The translations under genes were made by a program, and so were the position numbers. Source: Burkholderiaceae bacterium (lineage in GTDB: Bacteria; Pseudomonadota; Gammaproteobacteria; Burkholderiales; Burkholderiaceae_E). From it: a DNA stretch of 64,000 bases. The stretch covers positions 215,948-279,947 of the forward strand of contig JACKLP010000003.1 of assembly GCA_024235875.1 (NCBI GenBank), in the 5' to 3' direction. The notes below the pieces were generated by a model. The model saw only the letters and a program-made list of their open reading frames with translations. It ran no database searches and was not told the origin of the DNA. This document shows, one piece after another, positions 25,654 to 34,917 of this stretch. Positions within the stretch are counted from its first letter, which is position 1. Each line of letters begins with the position of its first letter.

Positions 25654-26595
25654 ATGCTCGATCCGCAGGCCAAGGCGCTGCTCGAACTGGTGGCCTCGCT
25701 CGGCCGCCCGCCAATGAACGAGATGACGGCCGAGGAGGCCCGGCTCGACTACCTCCAGCGTCGCTTCTTCTCGCAGCCCGAGCCGCCGGCGATGGCGTCG
25801 GTGAAGGATTTCACCGTGCCCGGTCGCGACGGCGAGATTCCGGTGCGTTCCTATCGGCCGGCTGGCAGCGCCGATGACACGATGCTGCCGGTGCTCGTGT
25901 ACTTGCACGGGGGCGGCTGGACGATCGGCGACTGCGACACCCACGATGTCCTGTGCCGGGAACTCGCCAACGGCGCCGGCTGCGCGGTGGTGTCGGTGGA
26001 CTACCGGATGGGGCCCGAGCACCGGTTCCCCGCCGCGGTCCACGATTGCATCGACGCCACGGCCTGGGTGGCGGCCAATGCGGTATCGCTGAACGTGGAC
26101 CCGGCCCGAATCGCGATCGGTGGCGACAGCGCCGGTGGCAACCTGTCGGCGGTGGTGGCGCTCGCGGCCCGCGATGCCGGTGGGCCGGCGCTCGCCTTCC
26201 AGCTGCTGATCTACCCGGCCACCGACATGCGCCTGGCCATGGCATCGCATGGTCGCAACGGCAGCGGCTATCTGCTCACCAGCGACCTGATCGGCTGGTT
26301 CCGTGGCAACTACGTGGGCCCGGAACAGTACGACGACTGGCGCGCGTCGCCACTGCTGGCCGAATCGTTCGTGAACCTGCCGCCGGCCCTGGTGCTGACG
26401 GCGGGCTACGACCCGCTGGTCGATGAGGGCAAGGCCTATGCCGACGTACTGGCGGCGGCCGGCGTGCCGGTGGAGTACGTCTGCTACGAGGGTCAGATCC
26501 ACGGCTTCATCACGATGGGCAAGGTGCTCGACCAGGCCAATCACGCGGTTGCACGCTGCGCGGCTGCACTGAAGGCGGTGTTCGCCGCGGCTTGA
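25654..26595 (+). CDS. Alpha/beta hydrolase, hormone-sensitive-lipase type
   Basis: A 313-residue esterase with the HSL-family oxyanion motif YLHGGGW, the nucleophile motif GGDSAGGN (Ser in GDSAG), Asp in LTAGYDPLVDEG, and His in GQIHGFI: a complete triad. It hydrolyses carboxyl esters. AGGAGACAATCG precedes the ATG. It follows the crotonase gene on the same strand, which hints at use of an ester substrate before beta-oxidation, an inference only. Confidence 0.9.
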   Translation: MLDPQAKALLELVASLGRPPMNEMTAEEARLDYLQRRFFSQPEPPAMASVKDFTVPGRDGEIPVRSYRPAGSADDTMLPVLVYLHGGGWTIGDCDTHDVLCRELANGAGCAVVSVDYRMGPEHRFPAAVHDCIDATAWVAANAVSLNVDPARIAIGGDSAGGNLSAVVALAARDAGGPALAFQLLIYPATDMRLAMASHGRNGSGYLLTSDLIGWFRGNYVGPEQYDDWRASPLLAESFVNLPPALVLTAGYDPLVDEGKAYADVLAAAGVPVEYVCYEGQIHGFITMGKVLDQANHAVARCAAALKAVFAAA

Positions 26596-26611
26596 CCGCG
26601 CGGACCGGCGC

Positions 26612-27655
26612 ATGAAGCTCACCCGGTCGCTGCTCGACGAGGCCACGGGAGAGGGCATCGTCGATGCCCGACAGGCCGATGCGCTGTGGGCCTTCCTCGA
26701 GGCTCGCGATGAGAGCACGCCATCGTTTCGAGCGACGCACATCCTCTACTACCTGGGCGGGATGCTGGCGATCGGCGCCATGAGCGTGTTCATGACGCTG
26801 GGCTGGCAACGGTTCGGCGGCTGGGGCATCGCGGGGTTCGCATTCGCCTATGCGCTGCTTGCGGTGCTCGTCGTCACGCGATTGCTTGCGCGCCCCGGCC
26901 TGCAGTTGCCCGCGGGGATCGTCGCGACCTTTGCGGTCGCGCTGGTGCCGTTGGGGGTCTACGGGCTGCAGGTGGCCTTCGGGCTGTGGCCGCACGATTC
27001 ACCGTATCGGGACTACCACCGACTGATCGATGCGCGCTGGCTGACGATGGAGCTCGCCACGCTGGCCGCTGGTAGCCTGGCGCTGTGGCGCTGGCGTGCG
27101 CCCTTCCTCGTGATGCCGATCGCGTTCACGCTCTGGTACCTGAGCATGGACCTCGCGCCGGCCATCTTCGGTGTGAAGGACCTCGACTGGTCGCTGCGCA
27201 AGCAGGTGTCGATGGCCTGTGGCGCGGCGATGATCGCCGTTGCACTGGTCGTGGATCTACGTTCGCGCGGCGTGCGCGACTACGCATTCTGGATCCATCT
27301 ATTCGGCGTGATGGCCTTCTGGGGCGGGCTGTCGCTGATGAAGTCGACCAGCGAGCTGGGCAAGCTCGTCTACTGCCTGATCAATCTGGGTCTGATCGGA
27401 TTCGGTGCGGCGCTCAGACGCCGGGCCTACGCCGTGTTCGGCGGGCTCGGCGTGGCCGGCTACGTGGGGCACCTCGCGCATGATCTGTTCAAGAACAGCT
27501 TCATGTTCCCGGTCGCGCTCACGGCGATCGGCTTTGCGGTGGTCTGGATCGGTGTCGTGTGGCAACGGCACGAGGCCCGGATCGCCGAGCGTCTGGGCAT
27601 GCTCCTGCCGGCCGGCTTGCGCGCGGCGGTGCTTGCGCGTCAGCGGCGCGCCTGA
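26612..27655 (+). CDS. Multi-spanning membrane protein, DUF2157-like
   Basis: A 347-residue inner-membrane protein. An N-terminal soluble segment (LTRSLLDEATGEGIVDARQADALWAF) is followed by about nine or more hydrophobic segments. The soluble head plus membrane array matches the DUF2157 type. No catalytic motif is visible and no function is known to me. It begins 16 bases after the hydrolase gene, so the two may be co-transcribed. Confidence 0.7.
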   Translation: MKLTRSLLDEATGEGIVDARQADALWAFLEARDESTPSFRATHILYYLGGMLAIGAMSVFMTLGWQRFGGWGIAGFAFAYALLAVLVVTRLLARPGLQLPAGIVATFAVALVPLGVYGLQVAFGLWPHDSPYRDYHRLIDARWLTMELATLAAGSLALWRWRAPFLVMPIAFTLWYLSMDLAPAIFGVKDLDWSLRKQVSMACGAAMIAVALVVDLRSRGVRDYAFWIHLFGVMAFWGGLSLMKSTSELGKLVYCLINLGLIGFGAALRRRAYAVFGGLGVAGYVGHLAHDLFKNSFMFPVALTAIGFAVVWIGVVWQRHEARIAERLGMLLPAGLRAAVLARQRRA

Positions 27656-27669
27656 GTCGGGAGTGGCCG

Positions 27670-27762
27670 ATGAGCTTCGAGCGCGGCGCGCGGGGATGGA
27701 CGGTGATGTTCGGTGGCAACGAGCGTTTCGACGTTCCCGAGGCCCTGGTCGATGGCGGTTAG
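27670..27762 (+). CDS. Possible 30-residue small protein
   Basis: A short frame beginning at an ATG with GGGAG eight bases upstream and ending in TAG: SFERGARGWTVMFGGNERFD and a short tail. It sits between two convergent genes. The good ribosome binding site is the only support, and it could be a leftover of a longer gene or a chance frame. Confidence 0.25.
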   Translation: MSFERGARGWTVMFGGNERFDVPEALVDGG

Positions 27763-27793
27763 TCGCGCGTGCGACATAGGCGACCAGACGGAC

Positions 27794-28705
27794 TCATCGG
27801 AGCGCGTAGCGTCCGTCATCACGCTTTTGGGCGACGCCGTTCGCAACGAGCTCGTCCAGATGCATCCGGATGCTGTGGGACTCCGCGTCATCGATGTACA
27901 CGTCCTCGTAGCCGGGCGGATAGATCAACCGGATCCGCACGAGCTCGTCGAGGGAGCGCGCCTGCTCGCGCAGCATCTCGAGCAGCCGCTCGCGGCGATC
28001 GTCGACCTTGGCGGCAAACGCCGCGAGGGCGTCGAGCATCCTGGTGCGCTCGGTGTACACGCCGCGATGATGCGAGGTGATCCAGGTGGACGCGGGCAGG
28101 TCCGGCAGGCGTGCGATCGTGCGTCGGAAATCCACCAGGCTCGAGGACGCGTCGCCATAGTAGGGACCGAAGCCGGTGAGGTCGATGTCGCCGATGAAGG
28201 CCACGCCGTCGGGCTCGACGATCAGCACGCAATGGCCGGCCGTGTGTCCGGGCATGTGCACGGCGTGTACACGTACGCCGCCACCCAGGTCCCATTGCGC
28301 GCCGTCGGCAAAGCCGATGGCGTCGGGCCGCGGCTCGTAGAAGAACTGGCGCTCGATCTTGGCGCGCATGGCCGGTAGCCGGTCGGGCGCGAGGCCATAG
28401 GCGCGGCCCAGGCCTTCCCAGCTTCGGGCGGCATCGAGGTCGGCGTCGTGTACATGCACCGGAATGCCGCGCACGCGATGCCAGCCGGTGATGTGGTCCT
28501 CATGGATATGGCCCTGGACGATGTAGTCGGCGGCGTCGAAGGGCTCGCCGATCCGATTCGCGACCAGCGGGCTGTCGAAGGCGACTCGTGTATCGGCCCC
28601 GGTGACGATCACCTGGTTGCCGTCAGGGTACTTGCCGGATTTATCGCCGAAGAAGACGGTGGTGTGACCGAAACGGGCACAAGGCGTGTCAGCAGGCTCG
28701 GACAT
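27794..28705 (-). CDS. MBL-fold metallo-hydrolase
   Basis: A 303-residue metallo-beta-lactamase-fold protein with the metal motif GHIHEDHITG (HxHxDH), a downstream His in HMPGHTAGHC and Asp in FIGDIDL. A C-terminal helical extension with a winged-helix look (LVRIRLIYPPGYEDVYIDD) follows, as in some LACTB2-like hydrolases. The substrate is not assignable; thioester or lactone hydrolysis is common. It is transcribed after the acyl-CoA dehydrogenase gene. Confidence 0.88.
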   Translation of the reverse strand: MSEPADTPCARFGHTTVFFGDKSGKYPDGNQVIVTGADTRVAFDSPLVANRIGEPFDAADYIVQGHIHEDHITGWHRVRGIPVHVHDADLDAARSWEGLGRAYGLAPDRLPAMRAKIERQFFYEPRPDAIGFADGAQWDLGGGVRVHAVHMPGHTAGHCVLIVEPDGVAFIGDIDLTGFGPYYGDASSSLVDFRRTIARLPDLPASTWITSHHRGVYTERTRMLDALAAFAAKVDDRRERLLEMLREQARSLDELVRIRLIYPPGYEDVYIDDAESHSIRMHLDELVANGVAQKRDDGRYALR

Positions 28706-28796
28706 CGTTAAGCTCGGGCGGATGACGGGATCGGATTCGACGGATCAGGGCGACTCCGCACCGCCCCGTCGTGCGCCGGCTGCCGGATTCCGGATC

Positions 28797-29951
28797 TCAG
28801 TACGAGCGCGGCAGGCCGAGCACATGCTCGGCAAGGAAGGCGAGGATCAGGTTGGTCGAGATCGGTGCCACCTGGTAGAGACGGGTCTCGCGGAACTTGC
28901 GTTCCACGTCGTATTCCTGCGCGAAGCCGAAGCCACCGTGCGTCTGTACGCAGACGTTGGCCGCCTCGAACGAGGCGTCGGCGCCGAGCATCTTGGCCAT
29001 GTTGGCCTCGGCACCGGGATTCTCGCCGGCCTCGTAGCGGCGCAGCGCCTCGCGCACCATCAGTTCCGCCGCACGCATCTGCGCATAGGCCTTGGCGATC
29101 GGGAACTGGATGCCCTGGTTCTGGCCGATCGGGCGCCCGAACACGACGCGCTCCTTGGCATAGGCGGTGGCCTTCTCGATGAACCACTTCGAGTCGCCGA
29201 CGCACTCGGCCGCGATCAGGATCCGCTCCGCATTCATGCCCGAGAGGATGTATCGGAAGCCCTTTCCCTCCTCGCCGATTCGATTGGCCACCGGCACGCG
29301 CAGGCCGTCGAAGAAGATCTCCGTGGTCGAGTGGTTCATCATCGTGCGGATCGGGCGGATTTCCATCCCGTTGCCCAGCGCCTCGCGCATGTCCACGAGA
29401 AGAACCGTCAGGCCATCGGTGCGCTTGGCTGTCTGCTCCTTGGGCGTGGTGCGGCAAAGCAGCAGCATCAGGTCGGAATGCTCGGCGCGCGAGGTCCAGA
29501 TCTTCTGGCCCGACACGACATAGTGATCGCCATCTCGTCGCGCGAAGGTGCGCAGCGACGTGGTGTCGGTACCGGAAGTCGGCTCGGTCACGCCGAATGC
29601 CTGCATGCGGATCTTGCCCGCCGCGATCTGCGGCAGCCAGTGCTGCTTCTGTTCCTCCGACCCGTGCCGCAGCACCGTGCCCATCACATACATCTGGGCA
29701 TGGCAGGCGCCGCCATTGCAGCCGGCATGCTGGATCTCCTCGAGGATCGCGGCCGCCGCCGACAGGCCCAGGCCCGAGCCGCCGTATTGCTCGGGAATCA
29801 GCGCCGACAGGAAGCCGGATTCGGTCAGCGCCGCGACGAACTCGGTCGGGTAGCGCATGTCGTTGTCGAGGTCGCGCCAGTAGTCGCCGGGGTAGTCGGC
29901 GCACAGGCGACGGACGGCTTCGCGGATTTCCTGATGATCGGTGGCTTGCAT
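28797..29951 (-). CDS. Acyl-CoA dehydrogenase
   Basis: A 384-residue FAD enzyme of normal length: AFGVTEPTSGTDTTS and SGQKIWTSRAEHSD in the middle, VVFGRPIGQNQGIQFPIA, and HGGFGFAQEYDVERKFRE near the end. The segment that in many members carries the catalytic Glu (YEGT) reads YQVAPIST here, so the base is at a different place or this is the subgroup known to use another Glu. Substrate chain length cannot be predicted. It lies upstream of the MBL hydrolase on the same strand. Confidence 0.9.
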   Translation of the reverse strand: MQATDHQEIREAVRRLCADYPGDYWRDLDNDMRYPTEFVAALTESGFLSALIPEQYGGSGLGLSAAAAILEEIQHAGCNGGACHAQMYVMGTVLRHGSEEQKQHWLPQIAAGKIRMQAFGVTEPTSGTDTTSLRTFARRDGDHYVVSGQKIWTSRAEHSDLMLLLCRTTPKEQTAKRTDGLTVLLVDMREALGNGMEIRPIRTMMNHSTTEIFFDGLRVPVANRIGEEGKGFRYILSGMNAERILIAAECVGDSKWFIEKATAYAKERVVFGRPIGQNQGIQFPIAKAYAQMRAAELMVREALRRYEAGENPGAEANMAKMLGADASFEAANVCVQTHGGFGFAQEYDVERKFRETRLYQVAPISTNLILAFLAEHVLGLPRSY

Positions 29952-30093
29952 GTCGTGGCTGTCTTTGGTCGATGTTCCGGTTTTGCCCGAAATGTTAATG
30001 GCAATCGGCGAGTGGGAATTCCGATCATCGGGTGCGCGTCGGCGGCGTCGTGCGCTCGCCTCGGCGGCAGGGGCGCTCTGCTAGCATCGCCGC

Positions 30094-31119
30094 ATGACCA
30101 AGACCACCGAACCCGCCCAGACGCCGTGGCGCGACCTGTATCGCAGCATGTGCAGGATCCGCGCGTTCGAGGATGCTGCCGAGGAGGCGAGCCAGGGCAG
30201 CGTCGCCGCCTTCGGCCAGGCGCTGGTCGCCGCGAGCCCAGTGCGCGGGCCGTTGCACCTGTCGACGGGCCAGGAAGCGGTGGCCGCCGGCGTCTGCGCC
30301 CATCTGCGGCCCGACGACCCGATCACCTCCACGCATCGCGGTCATGGTCACACGCTTGCCAAGGGCGCGGACATGACCCGGATGATGCTCGAGTTGTTCG
30401 GCAAGGCCGGCGGCTTTTGCGCCGGCAAGGGCGGCTCGATGCACATCGCCGACTTTTCGGTCGGCATGCTGGGGGCCAACGGCGTGGTCGCGGCAGGGAT
30501 GCCGATCGCGGTCGGTGCCGCGCACTCGCTGAAGATTCGCGCCATGCCAGGGGTGGCCGTCGCGTTTTTCGGCGACGGGGCGATCAATCGCGGGCCGTTC
30601 GGCGAGAGCCTGAATTGGGCCGCGTGCTTTTCGCTGCCGCTGTTGTTCGTCTGCGAGGACAACCAGTGGTCTTCGACGACCCGGACCGACGCGATGTCGG
30701 CGGGCGCCGGGCCGCTCGAGCGGGCCCGCAGCTATGGTGTCGACGGCGAGTCGGTCGACGGCATGGACATCGAGGCGGTCTGGGCGGCGGCGGGTCGCCT
30801 GGTTGCCGCGATCCGCGCCGGCGGCGGGCCGCGCATGCTGCATGCCCGGACCTATCGCTTCAAGGGCCATGTTTCGGTGGACAAGGCGGCGTACCGGGAC
30901 CCGTCCGAGGTCGAGGCGGCGGTGGCGCGCGATCCGCTGTCGCTCGCGCGCTCGCGGATGGTGGCGGCCGGCCAGCCGATCGATGCGCTCGAAGCCATCG
31001 AGCAGGCCGCCCGCGACGAGGTTCGAATGGCGCTCGCCGCGGCGAGCGATGCGCCGTTCCCGAGCCCGGATGCCGCCTATGACGAAGTACAGGATACCGG
31101 CCGGGGGCAATGGACATGA
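30094..31119 (+). CDS. TPP-dependent 2-oxoacid/acetoin dehydrogenase E1, alpha subunit
   Basis: A 341-residue E1-alpha. STGQEAVAAGVCAHLRPDD, HRGHGHTLAKG and CAGKGGSMHIAD are typical, and the thiamine-diphosphate motif runs from FFGDGAINRGPFGESLNW to CEDNQWSSTT. It pairs with the beta subunit, overlapping it by ten bases. The family includes acetoin and branched-chain/pyruvate dehydrogenases. The acetoin-type reading is favoured by the compact length, but no lipoyl E2 or E3 gene is nearby. Confidence 0.9.
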   Translation: MTKTTEPAQTPWRDLYRSMCRIRAFEDAAEEASQGSVAAFGQALVAASPVRGPLHLSTGQEAVAAGVCAHLRPDDPITSTHRGHGHTLAKGADMTRMMLELFGKAGGFCAGKGGSMHIADFSVGMLGANGVVAAGMPIAVGAAHSLKIRAMPGVAVAFFGDGAINRGPFGESLNWAACFSLPLLFVCEDNQWSSTTRTDAMSAGAGPLERARSYGVDGESVDGMDIEAVWAAAGRLVAAIRAGGGPRMLHARTYRFKGHVSVDKAAYRDPSEVEAAVARDPLSLARSRMVAAGQPIDALEAIEQAARDEVRMALAAASDAPFPSPDAAYDEVQDTGRGQWT

Positions 31120-32108
31120 GCGCGGCGCAAGCGACCGATAGCAAGCGCACACTTTCTTATGCGGCCGCCGCCGCACTGGCCTTGGAACAGGTCATGTCGG
31201 CCGACGAACGAGTGGTCGCGCTGGGCGAGGACGTGGGTCGGGGCGGGGTGTTCGGGCAGTACGCGGGCCTGCTCGCGCGCTTTGGCGAGCACCGGATCAT
31301 CGATACGCCGATCTCGGAGTCGACGATCGTCGGCGCCGCGGTCGGCATGGCGCTGACCGGGTTGCGCCCGGTGGTCGAGATGCGGGTGGTCGACTTCGCG
31401 CTGTGCGCGATCGACGAGATCGTGAACCAGGCCGCGAAGAACCGCTTCATGTTCGGTGGCCAGGGACGAGTGCCGGCGGTGATCCGAATGCCGATCGGCA
31501 CCTGGACCGGCTCCGCGGCCCAGCATTCGCAGTCGCTCGAGGCCTGGTTCGCGCATGTACCCGGACTGGTCGTGGTCGCGCCGTCGACCGCGGCCGACAA
31601 CCACGCTTTGCTCAAGGCGTCGATCGCCTGTGGCGATCCGGTCGCCTATCTCGAGCACAAGGAACTGTGGGGCGTCGGCGGCGAGGTCGACACCGGCGCC
31701 ACGGGTGCCGGCGAACTCGGCCGCGCCCGCTGCACGCGTGCCGGCAAGGACCTGACGATTGTTTCCTGGAGCCGCACGGCGCTCGAGTCATTGGCGGCGG
31801 CCGAGGTGCTGGCGTCCGAAGGCATCGAGGCCGAAGTGATCGATCTGCGCACGCTCTGGCCGTGGGACCGCGATCAGGTGCTTGCCTCGGCGGCGCGCAC
31901 CGGGCGGGTACTCGTTGCACACGAGGCGGTACAGGCGGCCGGATTCGGCGGTGAGATCGCCGCCACCGTGGCCGAGGAGACCGGCGCGCGCGTCGCTCGC
32001 CTGGGTGCACCGCGAATTCCGGTGGGCTATTCGCAGGCGCTCGAGTCCGAGGCGATCGTGCGTTCGGTGCAGATCGCGGATCGTGCGCGTCGCTTGCTCG
32101 CGACCTGA
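31110..32108 (+). CDS. TPP-dependent 2-oxoacid/acetoin dehydrogenase E1, beta subunit
   Basis: A 332-residue E1-beta: VVALGEDVGRGGVFGQYAGL near the start, ISESTIVGAAVGMALTGLRPV, then PIGTWTGSAAQHSQSLEAWF and a C-terminal LRTLWPWDRDQVLASAARTG region. Two starts are possible: the ATG at 31110, or the one at 31116, which overlaps the alpha stop as ATGA and has better spacing to the G-run. Together with alpha it forms the decarboxylating heterotetramer. A dihydrolipoamide acyltransferase must come from elsewhere. Confidence 0.9.
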   Translation: MDMSAAQATDSKRTLSYAAAAALALEQVMSADERVVALGEDVGRGGVFGQYAGLLARFGEHRIIDTPISESTIVGAAVGMALTGLRPVVEMRVVDFALCAIDEIVNQAAKNRFMFGGQGRVPAVIRMPIGTWTGSAAQHSQSLEAWFAHVPGLVVVAPSTAADNHALLKASIACGDPVAYLEHKELWGVGGEVDTGATGAGELGRARCTRAGKDLTIVSWSRTALESLAAAEVLASEGIEAEVIDLRTLWPWDRDQVLASAARTGRVLVAHEAVQAAGFGGEIAATVAEETGARVARLGAPRIPVGYSQALESEAIVRSVQIADRARRLLAT

Positions 32109-32171
32109 GCTGCCGCGGCTGCGGATTCACCGCATCGCGAGCTAACCGAGTCCTTGTGGCGCTCGCCGGTG

Positions 32172-33317
32172 TCAGCGCCCGGTGCGGGCCTGCTGGCGCC
32201 AGGGCGCGGCTTCGGCGGCGTTGCGGGCCAACTCGATGGCCTCGCGCTGGTGCGCGTATAGCGACTGCCCCGGCATCGAGGCGAGGTTGGCCTCGAGCAG
32301 GTCGCAGATCGATGTCCGTGTGCCCATCAGCGCCTCGATGACGGCCACCCCCAGGAATGGCACCGAATGCGGTGAATAGCCGCCCTCCTGGCACAACACC
32401 AGATGCCCGCCGCACAGTTCCTCGGCCAGCGCGCGAATGCCTTCGGTCATGTCGCGGAAGGCCTCGGGACCGAGCATCATCCGGCCCAGCGGGTCATGGA
32501 TGCCGGCATCGTAGCCGCAGGCCACCAGCATCAGTTGTGGCTTGTACGCGCGCAAGGCCGGAACCACGATCTCGTCGAGCGCGGCCCGGTAGGCTTCCCA
32601 GCCGCAACCCGGTGGCAGCGGGACGTTGATGTTGTAGCCCTCGCCCGCGCCCTCGCCGCGCTCGTCGATGCCGCCGCGCCCGCGAGGATAGACGCCGTCC
32701 TGGTGCAGCGAGATCGTCAGGACCCGGTTGCTCTTGTAGAACGCCGACTGCGTGCCATTGCCATGGTGGACGTCCCAGTCCAGCACCGCGACGCGCTCGA
32801 TCCCACGCGCGGACAACGCATGTGCGGCGGCGATCGCCACATTCGAGAAGATGCAAAAGCCCATCGCCTCGCCGGGCTCGGCATGATGGCCGGACGGTCG
32901 GATCAGCGCGTAGGCATGATGGACGTCGCCCGAGAGCACGGCGTCGACCGCCGCGATCGCGCCGCCGGCGGCCAATGCCGCGATGTCGAAGCCGTCCGCG
33001 CCGAGGTTTGCACCCAGGCCGATCTCGCCGCCGCCCTCGTCGGAGATCAGCTTGACGGCATCGACATAACCGGGCGTGTGAACGCGGAGCAGTTCATCGA
33101 GCGTGGCCGGGCGCGGTCGGATCGGCACCATCTGATCGGTCAGGCCGCTCGCATCGAGCAGGTTCTTGAAGCGACGCTTGGCCTGCGGGCCGTCGATGTG
33201 CTCGCCGGGCTCGACCCAGCCGATCGGTTTCAGCGGGCCGGCGTTCGGCCCCGGCATGTGCCACATGTAGCGCTCGTGCCAGACGAGGCCGATCTTGCGG
33301 CGGGCATCTGTAGTCAT
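32172..33317 (-). CDS. Class II histone-deacetylase-family protein (acetylpolyamine amidohydrolase-like)
   Basis: A 381-residue Zn hydrolase. The active-site motifs are complete: RPSGHHAEPGEAMGFCIFSN (His pair), LDWDVHHGNGTQ (zinc ligands), and ACGYDAGIHDPLG. Bacterial members remove acetyl groups from polyamines or act in acetoin use; histones are not the substrate. It lies 36 bases downstream of a class III aminotransferase gene on the same strand. This pairing suggests deacetylation of an acetylated diamine followed by transamination, an inference from neighbours. Confidence 0.9.
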   Translation of the reverse strand: MTTDARRKIGLVWHERYMWHMPGPNAGPLKPIGWVEPGEHIDGPQAKRRFKNLLDASGLTDQMVPIRPRPATLDELLRVHTPGYVDAVKLISDEGGGEIGLGANLGADGFDIAALAAGGAIAAVDAVLSGDVHHAYALIRPSGHHAEPGEAMGFCIFSNVAIAAAHALSARGIERVAVLDWDVHHGNGTQSAFYKSNRVLTISLHQDGVYPRGRGGIDERGEGAGEGYNINVPLPPGCGWEAYRAALDEIVVPALRAYKPQLMLVACGYDAGIHDPLGRMMLGPEAFRDMTEGIRALAEELCGGHLVLCQEGGYSPHSVPFLGVAVIEALMGTRTSICDLLEANLASMPGQSLYAHQREAIELARNAAEAAPWRQQARTGR

Positions 33318-33353
33318 TTGGCGGTCTCGGTTCGCGGGCGGTTGCCGTGGGGC

Positions 33354-34748
33354 TCAGACCGGCGTCGTGCTGAAAGCCTGGTCGAGGATGCCGACGGCCT
33401 CGTCGACATGCTCGCGGGTGAACACCAGCGGCGGCGACAGGATGATCCGGCTGTTGGACCAGCGCACCAGCGCGCCCAGGTCGTTGGCGGTCCGGCTCAG
33501 GCGTGGCCCGAAGCTGTCGGCGGGCCCGAACGGCGTCTTGCTCTGGCGGTCCTTCACGCATTCGATCGTCAGCATCAGTCCGCGTCCGCGCGTGTCGCCG
33601 ATGACCTCGTGGCGCTCGCGCAGCGCGTTGATTCTTTCGAGGAAGTATGCGCCCACTGTCGCGGAATTGCCTGGCAAGTCTTCCTCGATAACGATCTTCT
33701 GGCAGGCGAGCGCGGCGGCGCAGGCCAGTGGATGGCCAGAGTAGGTGTAGCCGTGCATGATGGCCGCCTGCGCGGATTCCTTCTGCCAGGCCGATGCCAC
33801 GCGGGTGTTGACGACGGTCGCGCCCAGCGGCACGTAGCCGGAGTTGATGCCCTTGGCCAGCGCCATGATGTCGGGCTTCACCCCCCAGCCGCGCGAGCCG
33901 AACAGGCTGCCGGTCCGCCCGAACCCGGTCACGACCTCATCTGCGATCAGCAGCACGCCGTGCCGGTCGCAGACCTCGCGAACCAAGGGCCAGTACTCGG
34001 CCGGGGGCACGATCATGCCGCCGGCGCCCTGGACGGGTTCGGCAATGAATGCGGCGACCGTGTCGGCGCCCTGGTACTGGATCTCGCGATCGAGCAACTC
34101 GGCGCACAACCGGGCGAGGCGGGCCGGATCGGATTCGTTCCAGGGGTTGCGGTAGGCGTTCGGGTTCTCGACCTGGAAGAAGCCCGGCAGCAGGGGTTCG
34201 TAGGCGCGACGAAAACGCGGATTGCCGTTGGCCGAAGCGCCACCGAAGTGAACGCCATGGTAGGCATCCTTGAGCGAGAAGATCTTGGTGCGCTCGGGCT
34301 GGCCCTCGAGCTTCCAGTACTGGCGCGCGAGCTTGAAGGCAGTCTCGACCGCGTCGGATCCGCCCGACGAGAAGAAGACCTGGCTCATGTCTTCCGGTGC
34401 GAGCATGTCGGTCAGCAGCGTCGAGAGCGCGATCGCAAGCGGGTTCGAGACGCCGGCAAAGGTCTGGTAGTACGCGAGTCGGTCGAGTTGCTCGACGATG
34501 GCCGCCTTCACTTCGGGGCGGTTGTGCCCGACATTCACGTTCCACAGCGACGCGATGCAGTCCAGGTAGCGGCGTCCCTCGGTGTCGTAGACATAGACGC
34601 CATCGGCGCGGTCGATGACCATCGGCGGATTCGCGGTGCTCGCCTTGGGATCGATCATCGGGTGCCACATATGGCGTGCGTTGTGCTCGGCGACCCACTT
34701 CGGATCGTTGGTGTGGCGACCGAGGTCGACCGGGGTCGGTGCATTCAT
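33354..34748 (-). CDS. Class III aminotransferase (omega-amino acid/polyamine:pyruvate type)
   Basis: A 464-residue PLP enzyme: SGGSDAVETAFKLARQYW, YHGVHFGGAS, LLIADEVVTGFGRTGS (the PLP-ring Asp) and IMALAKGINSGYVPLGA (the Schiff-base Lys). These match omega-amino-acid/putrescine aminotransferases. The start at 34748 has GGAG nine bases upstream; longer frames upstream are not needed. It probably moves the terminal amine of a diamine or omega-amino acid to pyruvate. It is adjacent to the acetylpolyamine-deacetylase-like gene. Confidence 0.9.
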   Translation of the reverse strand: MNAPTPVDLGRHTNDPKWVAEHNARHMWHPMIDPKASTANPPMVIDRADGVYVYDTEGRRYLDCIASLWNVNVGHNRPEVKAAIVEQLDRLAYYQTFAGVSNPLAIALSTLLTDMLAPEDMSQVFFSSGGSDAVETAFKLARQYWKLEGQPERTKIFSLKDAYHGVHFGGASANGNPRFRRAYEPLLPGFFQVENPNAYRNPWNESDPARLARLCAELLDREIQYQGADTVAAFIAEPVQGAGGMIVPPAEYWPLVREVCDRHGVLLIADEVVTGFGRTGSLFGSRGWGVKPDIMALAKGINSGYVPLGATVVNTRVASAWQKESAQAAIMHGYTYSGHPLACAAALACQKIVIEEDLPGNSATVGAYFLERINALRERHEVIGDTRGRGLMLTIECVKDRQSKTPFGPADSFGPRLSRTANDLGALVRWSNSRIILSPPLVFTREHVDEAVGILDQAFSTTPV

Positions 34749-34917
34749 CGCGACGTACTCCAGTTGGTACCGACGGATCGCCATCGCGGCGACCCGGATC
34801 ACGGAATGCTGCCCGAAAGCGTCGAAAATGCGAAGCCGCCGTGTCATCCGGCACTCGATCGACCTGCAACGGGTCGGCGACCTCGAGCGCGCAGGTCCGA
34901 TCAGCGCGCGGGCCCGA

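Noticed and set aside
24739..26742. Long minus-strand extension of the OYE frame
   Set aside because: The extension lies antisense to the crotonase and esterase genes and lacks motifs. It stays open only because of high GC.
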